DNA of 64,000 nt. Source: an uncultured Pelagibacteraceae bacterium (GTDB lineage: Bacteria; Pseudomonadota; Alphaproteobacteria; Pelagibacterales; Pelagibacteraceae). The notes beneath the pieces are model-generated. The model had not been told where the DNA came from. It saw nothing but the letters and a program-made list of their open reading frames with translations, and did no database searches. How positions within the stretch are numbered: position 1 is the first letter of the stretch; each line of letters opens with the position of its first letter. The stretch spans positions 1 through 64,000 of the forward strand of contig CACFNH010000003.1 of the NCBI GenBank assembly GCA_902567685.1, read 5' to 3'. Of the stretch, positions 37,326 through 48,263 are shown in pieces. The translations under genes and the position numbers were made by a program.

Positions 37326-38200
37326 TAAAATTCTCTTCCTAAAATAAACTCTATTGTATTTTTTAAATCTTTAGCTTTTTTTCCATGTTTTTTAAGCTTT
37401 CTCAATATATCTTTTTTCAAATTATTTGCATAGATATAAGCATTTTCATAGCCCATAAAACTTATTAATGTGGATTTTCCTTTTTTTTTATCCTTTTTTG
37501 TCGGCTTTCCTAATAATTTCTTTGATCCTCTAACGTCTAAAAAATCATCAGCTAGTTGAAATAGAAAACCAATATCTTCCCCTAAAAGTCCTAATGATTT
37601 TTTTTCTTTTTCTCCTCTATTAGCAACACTGCCTGCAGCAAAACAGCAAAAATTAAATAATTTTCCAGTTTTTTTCTTTTGCATATCTATAATTTGATTT
37701 AAATTTTTTTTTTGTTTTTCGAAACTTAGATCAAGTTGTTGTCCGCCTGCGATACCAGTGTGTCCAGAACATAAAGCTAATTCTTTTATAATCTCGATCT
37801 TAGAATTATGATTTATTGAATATTTTTTATCTGCGATCATTTCAAATGCAAGTGTCAGTAAAGAATTGCCAGCCAGTACTGCAGTTGACTCGCCAAACTT
37901 AACATGAGTGGAGGGTTTCCCTCTTCTTACTTTATCATTGTCCATACATGGCAAATCATCATGTATTAAAGAATATGAATGTATGCACTCAACTGCTCCA
38001 CAAATATTAATAAGCTTTTTAGTATTCAAATTAAATAACTTTCCTGTATTTAAAATTACTGAAGATCTAATCTTCTTGCCTCCTGACAAGGTTCCATACT
38101 TCATTGCCTTTAGTAAATTTGTTTTTTTTTGTTTTTTTATATATTTTTTTAAAAATAATTCTGTTTTTTTTGCATTATCTATTAATTGCTTTTTTATCAT
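37325..38200 (-). CDS. ispA: Farnesyl/geranyl diphosphate synthase (short-chain polyprenyl synthase)
   Basis: Joins isopentenyl and dimethylallyl diphosphate to C10-C15 prenyl chains. The first Asp-rich motif is [13 protein letters not shown] and the second [18 protein letters not shown] binds the diphosphate. At 291 residues it is a normal short-chain enzyme, distinct from the longer ispB product at 32.7 kb, which it supplies. It overlaps xseB by 4 bp and dxs by 1 bp, so the three genes form one translationally coupled unit. Confidence 0.95.
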   Translation of the reverse strand: MIKKQLIDNAKKTELFLKKYIKKQKKTNLLKAMKYGTLSGGKKIRSSVILNTGKLFNLNTKKLINICGAVECIHSYSLIHDDLPCMDNDKVRRGKPSTHVKFGESTAVLAGNSLLTLAFEMIADKKYSINHNSKIEIIKELALCSGHTGIAGGQQLDLSFEKQKKNLNQIIDMQKKKTGKLFNFCCFAAGSVANRGEKEKKSLGLLGEDIGFLFQLADDFLDVRGSKKLLGKPTKKDKKKGKSTLISFMGYENAYIYANNLKKDILRKLKKHGKKAKDLKNTIEFILGREF

Positions 38201-38421
38201 TTTTTCTTAATTTTTTTTGTTAGAGCGGCAATATCTTTAAATTTTTTTTTAAATAAAATATCCATATCGTTATTAAGTTTTATTAACCTTTTGTATTCTT
38301 CTCTGAATCCCTCTAAATCTGTCTCTTTTTTTTCTAATTTGTTTAAAATATCGTTAATTTCTTCCTTTGTTTCCTTTATAGATTTACTTTTTTTTTCAGA
38401 TGGAATATTTTTGCTTTTCAT
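38197..38421 (-). CDS. xseB: Exodeoxyribonuclease VII small subunit
   Basis: Small helical subunit of exonuclease VII, which trims single-stranded DNA. The 74-residue protein has a Lys-rich N-terminus and a helical hairpin containing INDILNKLEKKETDLEGF and a second helix, matching the family pattern of L-E-x-I-V-x-x-L-E near the middle. The position upstream of ispA and dxs is the conserved one in alphaproteobacteria and supports the call. The large subunit xseA is not in the window. It is divergent from tsaC with only 21 bp between start codons, the shortest divergent spacer in the window. Confidence 0.85.
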   Translation of the reverse strand: MKSKNIPSEKKSKSIKETKEEINDILNKLEKKETDLEGFREEYKRLIKLNNDMDILFKKKFKDIAALTKKIKKK

Positions 38422-38442
38422 TTAGAACATAATAATAGCATT

Positions 38443-39396
38443 ATGAAAAATATCTATTCAAATATATTTAAATTTAACAAAAACATCCTTCACAAAACAT
38501 TAAAATATTTAAAAAAGAGCAACATTGTGGGCTTACCTACAGAAACAGTTTATGGTTTGGCAGGAAATGCGTATTCTAAAAAAGCAGTTGAAAAGATTTA
38601 TTCTATCAAAAAAAGACCAAAGATTAATCCTTTAATAGTTCACTATTATGACCTGAAAAATCTTTCAAATGATGTAGAGGTTAACAATAATTTTTTAAAA
38701 CTGTATAAAAAATTATGCCCTGGACCAATTACATTTGTAATGAAAAAAAAAAAATTATCTAAAATATGTTCTGTAGCTACTGCTAATCTTAATACTGTTG
38801 CTATTAGATTTCCAAGTAACCCAAAAATTAGGAAAATATTAAGTAAATTAAATTTTCCATTAGCTATTCCAAGTGCAAATAAGTCTAAAGGAATAAGCCC
38901 TATAAATGCCTTTGATGTAGCTGAAGAATTTAAAAATAAAGTTAAAATTATAATCGATGATGGCAATTCTAAAATTGGTATAGAGTCAACTGTTTTAGAT
39001 TTAACAGGAAGAATAAAAATATTGAGGCCAGGTATAATAAATGGAAAAAAAATTAGCAAAATTTTAGGAAAGAAAGTCTATTTTGTAAAAAAACAAAACA
39101 AAATAAAATCACCTGGTGCTTTAAAAAAACATTATTCCCCAAATATTCCGATGAAATTAAATCAAATAAATGCAAGTAAAAACACCGCATTTATAGTTTT
39201 TGGTAAAAAATATAAAAAAACAACTAATACATTTAATTTAAGTAAAAAATCGGACTTAAATGAAGCTGCAAAGAATTTATATAAAATATTCAGAAAAATA
39301 AAAAAATATAATTATAAAAAAATATATGTGGTCAAAATTCCAAATAAAGGAGTGGGCGTTGCTATAAATGATAGATTAAAACACGCTGCAAACTAA
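38443..39396 (+). CDS. tsaC: L-threonylcarbamoyladenylate synthase (Sua5/YwlC/TsaC family)
   Basis: Makes threonylcarbamoyl-AMP for the t6A modification at position 37 of ANN-reading tRNAs. The YrdC domain shows GLPTETVYGLAGNA, the KRPKINPLIVH nucleotide segment and the SANKSKGISP motif. The extra C-terminal domain (from about residue 205, including SPGALKKHYSPNIP) shows it is the longer Sua5 type of 317 residues. It is followed 1 bp later by the ABC transporter genes in the same direction. Its position as first gene of that run is unlikely to have functional meaning. Confidence 0.94.
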   Translation: MKNIYSNIFKFNKNILHKTLKYLKKSNIVGLPTETVYGLAGNAYSKKAVEKIYSIKKRPKINPLIVHYYDLKNLSNDVEVNNNFLKLYKKLCPGPITFVMKKKKLSKICSVATANLNTVAIRFPSNPKIRKILSKLNFPLAIPSANKSKGISPINAFDVAEEFKNKVKIIIDDGNSKIGIESTVLDLTGRIKILRPGIINGKKISKILGKKVYFVKKQNKIKSPGALKKHYSPNIPMKLNQINASKNTAFIVFGKKYKKTTNTFNLSKKSDLNEAAKNLYKIFRKIKKYNYKKIYVVKIPNKGVGVAINDRLKHAAN

Positions 39397-39397
39397 A

Positions 39398-40132
39398 ATG
39401 AAGCTAGAAGTTAACAAACTTAGTAAAAAATTTAATGATACAGACGCAGTTAAAAATATAACTTTTTTAATTGAAAAAAATAAAACCTTAGGATTGCTTG
39501 GTCCAAATGGATGTGGAAAAACTACTTCTATTGGCATGATGCTAGGTTTAATAAAACCTACAAGTGGGAATGTTTATATTGACGGAAAAGATATAAATAA
39601 ATCTCAAAAAAGCTCACTTTTAAGTTTGATAAATTTTGCATCTCCATATGTAGAATTGCCTAAAAAGTTAACAGTAAGACAAAACCTAGAAGTTTATGGA
39701 AGATTATATGGTGTAAAAAATCTAGAAGAAAGAATAATAGAAATTTCTGAAGATTTAAATTTATTTTTTTATTTAAACAAAAAAACCGGTGAACTTTCTT
39801 CAGGCCAAAAAAATAGAGTTTCTCTTGCAAAATCCTTAATTAACAAACCTAAATTATTATTTTTAGATGAGCCTACAGCAAGCCTTGATCCAGATATTGG
39901 TGACTTTGTGAGAAACTATATTGAAGAATATAAAAAAAAAAATGAATTAACAATTTTGTTAGCATCTCACAATATGAAAGAGGTAGAGAGACTTTGTGAT
40001 ACCGTTATAATGATGAAAGAAGGAAAAATAGTTGATAAAGGGACATGTAAAGAATTAATTGAAAAGCATGGTCGAAATAATCTTGAAGAGACTTTCTTAA
40101 AAATTGCGAGGAGTAAAAATGAGGTGGCATAA
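39398..40132 (+). CDS. ABC-2 type transporter, ATP-binding protein
   Basis: Energises export through the permease encoded next. The nucleotide-binding domain is complete: Walker A GPNGCGKTTS near residue 35, Q-loop, ABC signature LSSGQKNRVSLAKSL, Walker B LLFLDEPTASLDP and H-loop SHN. At 244 residues with no membrane part it is a stand-alone ATPase of the drug/polysaccharide-export (NodI/DrrA-like) class. It overlaps the permease by 14 bp, showing translational coupling. The substrate is unknown; lipid or glycan export is plausible because a GT17 glycosyltransferase follows. Confidence 0.93.
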   Translation: MKLEVNKLSKKFNDTDAVKNITFLIEKNKTLGLLGPNGCGKTTSIGMMLGLIKPTSGNVYIDGKDINKSQKSSLLSLINFASPYVELPKKLTVRQNLEVYGRLYGVKNLEERIIEISEDLNLFFYLNKKTGELSSGQKNRVSLAKSLINKPKLLFLDEPTASLDPDIGDFVRNYIEEYKKKNELTILLASHNMKEVERLCDTVIMMKEGKIVDKGTCKELIEKHGRNNLEETFLKIARSKNEVA

Positions 40133-40910
40133 GATTTACGGATTAAGTCTTAGACATTATTATTTAATAAAAAGTTCTTTACCTAGAATTCTTGATCTTA
40201 TTTATTGGCCTTCTATACAAATATTCTTATGGGGGTTTATATCTAAATTTTTTACTGTAAGTTCTACTTATTATAACAATACAGTTGGTGTAATTTTAAC
40301 TGCAGCTATACTTTATGATTTTTTATTTAGATCTAGCATTAGTTATAATATGATGTTCCTTGAGGAAATTTGGAGCAGAAATTTTACTAATTTGTTTATA
40401 GCTCCAATAAAAATTAGTGAGATAATAACTGCATTAACATTAACTGCAATATTTAGGACTTTAATTGGTTTGGTTCCTGCCACTATACTCGCTATACCAT
40501 TGTTTGGTGTTTCTATTTTTGAAATAGGATTGCCATTAATATTTCTATTAACAAGTTTATATATTTTTGGAGTTACTTTAGGATTATTAGTAACTTCTGG
40601 ACTTATAAGATTTGGGCCATCATTTGAAAATGTTGCTTGGGCTAGCCTTTTCTTTCTAGCTCCATTAGGTTGTGTGTATTATCCCATTGAAATTTTACCT
40701 GAATGGCTTCAAATAATCTCAAAAATCTTGCCGCTAGTACATATATTTGAAGAAATAAGAAACATTCTTATTAATGACATGATTAATTATTATTCAATTT
40801 TCAAAGGTGCTATAATGTCAATTTTATATTTTATATTTGGTGTGATTATTTTTTATATTTCCTACTCTGGAGCAAGAGAAAGAGGAACCCTAATTAATAT
40901 GGGTGAATAA
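40119..40910 (+). CDS. ABC-2 type transporter permease
   Basis: Six predicted membrane helices and a large PF01061-type permease core; a conserved-looking short loop is PLVHIFEEIRNILIND. The likely start is ATG 40119, which has a GAGGAG ribosome site just before it inside the end of the ATPase gene; a TTG five codons upstream is in the same frame but lacks one. This gives 263 residues. Together with the ATPase it forms an export complex of the DrrB/NodJ style. It lies 6 bp before the GT17 gene, so the three are likely one operon. What is exported is unknown. Confidence 0.88.
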   Translation: MRWHKIYGLSLRHYYLIKSSLPRILDLIYWPSIQIFLWGFISKFFTVSSTYYNNTVGVILTAAILYDFLFRSSISYNMMFLEEIWSRNFTNLFIAPIKISEIITALTLTAIFRTLIGLVPATILAIPLFGVSIFEIGLPLIFLLTSLYIFGVTLGLLVTSGLIRFGPSFENVAWASLFFLAPLGCVYYPIEILPEWLQIISKILPLVHIFEEIRNILINDMINYYSIFKGAIMSILYFIFGVIIFYISYSGARERGTLINMGE

Positions 40911-40916
40911 GTAAAT

Positions 40917-41732
40917 ATGCAATTAATAGATTGTTTTATGTATTTTGATGAAGATTTGGTCTTAGATATAAGATTAAACACTTTAAATGAATCTGTTAAT
41001 CAATTCATCATAGCTGAGGCAACTAGAGATCACGCGGGAAACGAAAAAAAATTAAATTTTAGTTATGATAATTTTAAAAAATTTAAAGATAAAATTACTT
41101 ATTTAATAATTGATGATATACCAATCGATGTTAAATCTAAGAAAAAAAATTGGACAGCTAATCATTGGAGAGATCAGCATCAAAGAAACTCTCTTGTAAA
41201 AGGTTACGAAAAATATAACGATAATGATCTGATAATGGTATCAGATATAGATGAAATACCTGATCCAAAAAAAATATCAGAATTCAAAATCAAAAACAAA
41301 TATGCTTGTTTTTTACAGAAAAATTTTCAATCTAAAATAAATCTACAAAATGTTACAGATCAGTATTGGATGGGAACAAAAATTTGTCAAAAAAAATATT
41401 TGAAGTCACCTCAATGGTTAAGAGAAATAAAAACTAAAAAAAGAGCATTTTGGAAAATTTATAAACCTAGAGAGCCTCAGCTTATTTATGATGGAGGATG
41501 GCACTTTAGTTTTTTAAAAAAACCAAAAGATATATCTAAGAAAATTAAAGTTTATGCTCATCAAGAGTTTTCCAAAAAAGACTTTTTTGACGAAAAAAAA
41601 ATAGAAGATAGAATTAGAAAAAAAAAAGATATTTTTGACCGTGATATTAAATATAAAAAAGTTGAACTAAATGAAGACTTTCCAAAATATATATTGGATA
41701 ATAAATCTAGATTTGCTGACTGGATAGTTTGA
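40917..41732 (+). CDS. GT17-family glycosyltransferase (beta-1,4-N-acetylglucosaminyltransferase-like)
   Basis: This family is named after eukaryotic MGAT3 but is also found in marine bacteria and viruses; the bacterial acceptor is not established. The 271-residue protein shows the family pattern: start LIDCFMYFDEDLVLDIRLNTL, then FIIAEATRDHAGN, the metal-binding ISDIDE-like VSDIDEIPDP, and the GGWHFSFL motif near the C-terminal half. No membrane helix is predicted, so it acts in the cytosol or on its face. Its stop lies one base from the end of the opposite tRNA-Arg. It follows an ABC exporter, suggesting that it decorates the exported or a surface molecule. Confidence 0.82.
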   Translation: MQLIDCFMYFDEDLVLDIRLNTLNESVNQFIIAEATRDHAGNEKKLNFSYDNFKKFKDKITYLIIDDIPIDVKSKKKNWTANHWRDQHQRNSLVKGYEKYNDNDLIMVSDIDEIPDPKKISEFKIKNKYACFLQKNFQSKINLQNVTDQYWMGTKICQKKYLKSPQWLREIKTKKRAFWKIYKPREPQLIYDGGWHFSFLKKPKDISKKIKVYAHQEFSKKDFFDEKKIEDRIRKKKDIFDRDIKYKKVELNEDFPKYILDNKSRFADWIV

Positions 41733-41733
41733 T

Positions 41734-41810
41734 TGGTGCGCCCGGAAGGATTTGAACCCTCAACCTTCTGATCCGAAGTCAGACGCTCTATCCAGTTGAG
41801 CTACGAACGC
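41734..41810 (-). tRNA. tRNA-Arg(TCG)
   Basis: The complete 77-nt cloverleaf has acceptor arms GCGTTCG and CGGGCGC, with two G-U pairs. The anticodon loop CTTCGGA gives anticodon TCG, reading CGA. The T-loop is GTTCAAATC and the 3' CCA is encoded. It is divergent from rluD and runs against the GT17 gene with a single base between. Confidence 0.97.
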
Positions 41811-41833
41811 AAATGAATATAATTTAAATTTAA

Positions 41834-42817
41834 ATGACTAATAACACAATCAAATTCTCAGTAAATAAAGAAGATGAAGGAAGTAGACTTGATTTAATAC
41901 TTGCAAAAAGAATAAGTAGTTTAACACGATCTAAGCTTAAAAAGATAATTGAGTCTAAAAATGTTAAAATAAATAATTCAGTTATTTCTTCTCCCTCAAA
42001 AAAAGTCAGATTAAATGAAAATATTGTTGTAAATATTTTTGAAAATAAAAATAATAGAATTCGACCATTTAAAACTAAAATTGATATAGTTTATGAAGAT
42101 AAAGACATACTTGTAGTGAATAAACCAGCTGGCATGGTTGTTCATCCAGGAGCTGGGAACTTTGAAAAAACTTTAGTCAATGCATTAGTTTTTAAGTATA
42201 AAAAAAAATTATCTAATATTAATGGTGAACTTAGACCTGGAATAGTTCATAGAATTGATAAAGAAACAAGTGGTTTAATAGTTGTGGCCAAAAATAATAC
42301 TGCTCACTCAAAATTAGGAATTCAATTTAGCGAACATACAATTGAAAGAAAATATCTAGCTCTAGTTTGGGGTGTCATTCGACCTTTAAAGGGGAAAATT
42401 GAAACATTAATAACAAGAAATAAAAAAAATCGACAACTCATGGCTGTAAGTGAAATTAGAGGAAAAAAAGCAGTCACAAATTATTCAACGGAAAAAATTT
42501 ATAGTATTAATGATATTCCTAAAATTAGTTTGGTAGAATGTAAACTTGAAACTGGCAGAACTCATCAAATAAGAGTTCATATGTCTCATAAAGGAAATCC
42601 TTTGTTGGCTGATAAACAGTATGGAAAAAAAAATATGAAGTTTAAAAAAATCAATAAAGATTTTGAAAAAATAATAAATACCCTTAAAGGACAAGCTCTG
42701 CATGCTAAAAGCTTGGGATTTGTTCATCCAGGTAATAATAAATTTATGAAATTTGAAAGCAAACCTCCAAAAGACTATAAGAAATTGTTAGATTTACTTA
42801 ATAAACTTAGCAATTGA
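41834..42817 (+). CDS. rluD: Ribosomal large subunit pseudouridine synthase D family protein
   Basis: Isomerises uridines in helix 69 of 23S rRNA (RluD) or related sites. An N-terminal S4 RNA-binding domain (about residues 10-75) leads into the RluA-type catalytic domain, where the catalytic Asp142 sits in GIVHRIDKETSGLIVVAKN. The C-terminal part has the RTHQIRVHM motif. At 327 residues with an S4 domain it resembles RluD rather than RluA, but RluC cannot be excluded. It is followed after 35 bp by rpoH, a gene order often seen in alphaproteobacteria. Confidence 0.92.
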   Translation: MTNNTIKFSVNKEDEGSRLDLILAKRISSLTRSKLKKIIESKNVKINNSVISSPSKKVRLNENIVVNIFENKNNRIRPFKTKIDIVYEDKDILVVNKPAGMVVHPGAGNFEKTLVNALVFKYKKKLSNINGELRPGIVHRIDKETSGLIVVAKNNTAHSKLGIQFSEHTIERKYLALVWGVIRPLKGKIETLITRNKKNRQLMAVSEIRGKKAVTNYSTEKIYSINDIPKISLVECKLETGRTHQIRVHMSHKGNPLLADKQYGKKNMKFKKINKDFEKIINTLKGQALHAKSLGFVHPGNNKFMKFESKPPKDYKKLLDLLNKLSN

Positions 42818-42852
42818 AAATTGATACTGTAGACTATAAATAGACAACGATT

Positions 42853-43749
42853 ATGAGTAAGAAAAAAGAAATTACAAATTTGCCCACACCTTCAGTTGGA
42901 GGCTTGTCTTTATATTTGGCTCAAATCAAAAAATTTCCAATGCTTGACGCGGAGGAAGAATACATGCTTGCAAAAAACTGGAAAGAAAGAGGAAATTTAA
43001 AAGCTGCACATAAACTTGTAACAAGTCATTTAAGATTAGTAGCTAAAATTGCTATGGGTTATAGAGGTTATGGTTTACCAGTAGGAGAATTAATTTCAGA
43101 AGGTAATATTGGTTTAATGCAAGCTGTTAAAAAATTTGACCCTGATAAAGGATTCAGATTAGCAACTTATGCTATGTGGTGGATTAAAGCTTCAATACAA
43201 GAATATGTTTTAAGATCTTGGAGTCTTGTAAAAATGGGAACTACTACTGCACAAAAAAAATTGTTCTTTAATTTAAAAAAACTTAAAAATCAAATAGCTC
43301 CTGGTCAAGAAGGTGATTTAAGAGATGAACAGGTTACAGAAATATCAAAAAGATTGGACGTTAATTCTGAAGAAGTAATTAATATGAACAGAAGAATGAT
43401 GGGACAAGAAAAATCTCTTAATGATCCTATCAAATCTGGGGAAACTGAGGAATGGCAAGACTGGTTAGTGGATGATCGTTTAGACCAAGAATTACAAACT
43501 TCACAAAAACAAGAGTTTGATGACAAAAAAGATTTGCTCTATGATTCAATTAGAATTTTAAATGATAGAGAAAAAGAAATTTTAGAAGCTAGGAGGCTGA
43601 CTGAAAATCCAAAGACTTTAGAAGAACTAAGTAAAAAATACAAAATCAGTCGAGAGAGAATTAGGCAGATAGAAACTAAGGCGTTTGAAAAACTTCAAAA
43701 GTCTATGATTAACTCTAGTAAATCTAAAAATTTACTCCCAAAAAATTAA
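42853..43749 (+). CDS. rpoH: RNA polymerase heat-shock sigma factor RpoH (sigma-32)
   Basis: Directs RNA polymerase to heat-shock promoters. The regions are clear: region 1.2/2.1 from LSLYLAQIKKFPML, region 2.3-2.4 in RLATYAMWWIKASIQEYVL, the diagnostic RpoH box QKKLFFNLKK at residues 134-143, and region 4 ending in the helix-turn-helix ISRERIRQIETKAFEKL. The box separates it from other sigma-70 members. The 298 residues are complete. It converges with purA, 5 bp apart. A matching heat-shock promoter for ftsH lies at 50.17-50.20 kb in this same window, and FtsH is the protease that turns over RpoH in other bacteria. Confidence 0.97.
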   Translation: MSKKKEITNLPTPSVGGLSLYLAQIKKFPMLDAEEEYMLAKNWKERGNLKAAHKLVTSHLRLVAKIAMGYRGYGLPVGELISEGNIGLMQAVKKFDPDKGFRLATYAMWWIKASIQEYVLRSWSLVKMGTTTAQKKLFFNLKKLKNQIAPGQEGDLRDEQVTEISKRLDVNSEEVINMNRRMMGQEKSLNDPIKSGETEEWQDWLVDDRLDQELQTSQKQEFDDKKDLLYDSIRILNDREKEILEARRLTENPKTLEELSKKYKISRERIRQIETKAFEKLQKSMINSSKSKNLLPKN

Positions 43750-43754
43750 CGTTC

Positions 43755-45853
<2,099 letters not shown>

Positions 45854-45854
45854 T

Positions 45855-47186
45855 TTATTTTATTGATCTCTTAATTATTTTTACACATTTCAAAATCAAA
45901 CTTCTATCATATGACTCGCCCATAATCCTAATCTTTGGTTCTGTTCCAGATTTTCTGACTAAAAGTCTTCCTTTGTTACCCATAAGTTTATTAGCTTTTT
46001 TAATTGCTTTTTTACATTTAACCTTATTAATTGAATTTTTGTCGTTAACGGTAATATTTTCTAAAATTTGTGGTAAAGGCTTAAAAACATTTAACAATTT
46101 GCTCGCTTTCTTCCCTTTTCGTAAAGAAAACAAAACTTCTAATGCTACCATTAATCCATCTCCAGTAGTTGCAAACTTTCCTAAAATTATATGTCCAGAT
46201 TGTTCTCCACCTAGATTGAAATTTAGTTTTTTCATTTTTTCCTTAACATACCTATCTCCAACTTTTGATCTAAAAAATTTTATTTTTTCCCTTTTTAAAA
46301 AGATTTCCAAACCATAATTTGACATTAATGTTCCAACCACTCCTCCTCTTAAAATTTTCTTTTCTTTCCATCTTCTCGCAAGCATGGCAATAATTTGATC
46401 TCCATCTACTGTCTTGCCTTTTTCATCACACATAATAATTCTGTCAGCATCTCCATCGAATGAAATTCCAACATGTGCTTTAAATCTTTTTACAGTTGAT
46501 CGAATTTTAGAAGGATGCATGGATCCACATTTATAATTAATATTAAAACCATTAGGTTTTACACCAATAGATATAACTTTTGCCCCAAGTTCTTTAAGTA
46601 ATTTAGGGGCAGCTTTGTAGCCAGCTCCATTTGCACAATCTAAAACTATTTTGGTGCCTCTTAAATGAAAATTTTTTGGAAAATTTTTTTTTAATACTTC
46701 TATATATCTCTCATTTCCATCTTCTAGTCTTTTAACTCTTCCTAATAATTTTGGGTTTGTTAATTGTTTTGTATTTTTAGCATCTATTAATTTTTCAATC
46801 TTTTTCTCTATTTTGTCTGACAATTTCATGCCGTCTGGTCCAAATAATTTAAGTCCATTATCATGATAAGGATTGTGAGAAGCGGTAATCATAATTCCCA
46901 TGTTTGCTTTCATTAATTTCGTTAACATAGCAAGTCCATTAGTTGGTAAGGGACCTAATGTAAAAACATGCATACCACCAGATACCAGCCCTGATACCAG
47001 TGCAGGTTCTAAAGTATAACCAGATAGTCTTGTATCTTTGGCTATAACAGCTATTTGTTTTGTTTTTTTTTGATTTTTAAAATATGTTCCAGACGCTAAA
47101 CCAAATTTAAAAAATTTCTCACCTGTAATATTTCCTTGATTGACTGTTCCTCTTATTCCATCAGTTCCAAAATATTTATTTTTCAT
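45855..47186 (-). CDS. glmM: Phosphoglucosamine mutase
   Basis: Converts glucosamine-6-phosphate to glucosamine-1-phosphate for peptidoglycan and lipopolysaccharide precursors. The N-terminus YFGTDGIRGTVN, the phosphoserine loop TASHNPYHDNGLK near residue 101, the metal-binding SFDGDADR and the C-terminal RKSGTEPKIRIMGE match the GlmM family. The 443 residues are normal. It shares a base with folP and continues the ftsH-folP-glmM cluster found widely in proteobacteria. Confidence 0.97.
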   Translation of the reverse strand: MKNKYFGTDGIRGTVNQGNITGEKFFKFGLASGTYFKNQKKTKQIAVIAKDTRLSGYTLEPALVSGLVSGGMHVFTLGPLPTNGLAMLTKLMKANMGIMITASHNPYHDNGLKLFGPDGMKLSDKIEKKIEKLIDAKNTKQLTNPKLLGRVKRLEDGNERYIEVLKKNFPKNFHLRGTKIVLDCANGAGYKAAPKLLKELGAKVISIGVKPNGFNINYKCGSMHPSKIRSTVKRFKAHVGISFDGDADRIIMCDEKGKTVDGDQIIAMLARRWKEKKILRGGVVGTLMSNYGLEIFLKREKIKFFRSKVGDRYVKEKMKKLNFNLGGEQSGHIILGKFATTGDGLMVALEVLFSLRKGKKASKLLNVFKPLPQILENITVNDKNSINKVKCKKAIKKANKLMGNKGRLLVRKSGTEPKIRIMGESYDRSLILKCVKIIKRSIK

Positions 47187-48253
47187 TAATTTTTAAAATT
47201 TGATAATATTTTTTTAAATACTACAATACCTTGTTTAACTTCATTTACATCATGAACTCTAAATATTTGAACACCTTGAGACAACAAATAAAGAACAGAA
47301 GCTAATGTGCCTCCAATTCTTTCTCTGCTATCATTTTTTCCAGATATTTGACTAATAAATCTTTTTCTAGAAGTCCCAATCAAAATAGGAAAACCTAGAC
47401 TATGAAACAAAGATATCTTAGAAATTAAAGTCAAATTATGTTTCAGATTTTTACCAAAACCAATACCGGGATCTAAAATTATTTTTTTATTATCATTTTT
47501 CTCTACACTATTTTCAAAGAAATCATAAATATCTAATAAAACATTTGTATAACTAGGATTTTTTTGCATCGTATTAGGTGTTCCCTGCATATGATGAATC
47601 ACTTTTGAAATATTATATCTTTTTATTTTCAATAAAGATTGTTGTTCATGATTAAAGCCAGAAACATCGTTTATTAAATCTACACCATAGTTAATTCCTT
47701 TAATCATAATTTCTGATTTTCTTGTGTCTAATGACAGGCAAACCTTTTTATATTTTCTCTTAAAATTTTTTATAACATGTTCAATTCTTTTCCATTCAAT
47801 TTTGATTGGAATAGTTTTTGATCCAGGTCTGGTTGACTCTCCTCCAACATCAATAATACTTGCCCCAGATTTTATCATTTCAGAAATATGATTAATTGAT
47901 TTATTTTTTTTATTAAATTTTCCTCCATCAGAGAAACTGTCAGGAGTTAAGTTAAGAATTCCCATAATTGTAGGATCTAAAAAATTTACATTTTTTAAAA
48001 AATTTTTTCTTTTTAAAATTATATTTTTTAGATCTTTTTTAACTTTTTTTTTTAGAGAAAGTCCTAAGAGATTAATTTTTTTAATATTGATAATTTTGGA
48101 TAAAACTTTTCTATTTTTTCTTGTAAAAATTTCAATTTTATCAAAAGCAACATCTTTATTTCCACAAAGAGGTAAAGCTAATTTTTTTTTTATTAATAGT
48201 CTAGCGTTTTCACCATAATAAAAATTACACGCTCTTGTGTAATATTTATTCAT
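47186..48253 (-). CDS. folP: Dihydropteroate synthase with N-terminal extension
   Basis: Condenses dihydropterin diphosphate with p-aminobenzoate to dihydropteroate in folate synthesis. The catalytic domain starts at about residue 95 with IMGILNLTPDSFSDGG, followed by IIDVGGESTRPGS, the LINDVSGF and MQGTP loops, ILDPGIGFGKNLKHN and the C-terminal VHDV. The 355 residues exceed the usual 270-290 because of about 90 extra N-terminal residues (starting YYTRACNFYYGENARLL), a layout I associate with alphaproteobacterial FolP. The role of that part is unknown. It is 10 bp downstream of ftsH and shares one base with glmM. Confidence 0.95.
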   Translation of the reverse strand: MNKYYTRACNFYYGENARLLIKKKLALPLCGNKDVAFDKIEIFTRKNRKVLSKIINIKKINLLGLSLKKKVKKDLKNIILKRKNFLKNVNFLDPTIMGILNLTPDSFSDGGKFNKKNKSINHISEMIKSGASIIDVGGESTRPGSKTIPIKIEWKRIEHVIKNFKRKYKKVCLSLDTRKSEIMIKGINYGVDLINDVSGFNHEQQSLLKIKRYNISKVIHHMQGTPNTMQKNPSYTNVLLDIYDFFENSVEKNDNKKIILDPGIGFGKNLKHNLTLISKISLFHSLGFPILIGTSRKRFISQISGKNDSRERIGGTLASVLYLLSQGVQIFRVHDVNEVKQGIVVFKKILSNFKN

Positions 48254-48263
48254 GAATTTTTTT

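Noticed and set aside
40104-40118. TTG start for the ABC permease inside the ATPase gene
   Set aside because: GAGGAG lies between this TTG and ATG 40119 at the right distance for the ATG, so the later start is favoured.
41734-41810. tRNA-Arg as an integration site with island
   Set aside because: No integrase, direct repeat of the tRNA end or phage gene is seen on either side.
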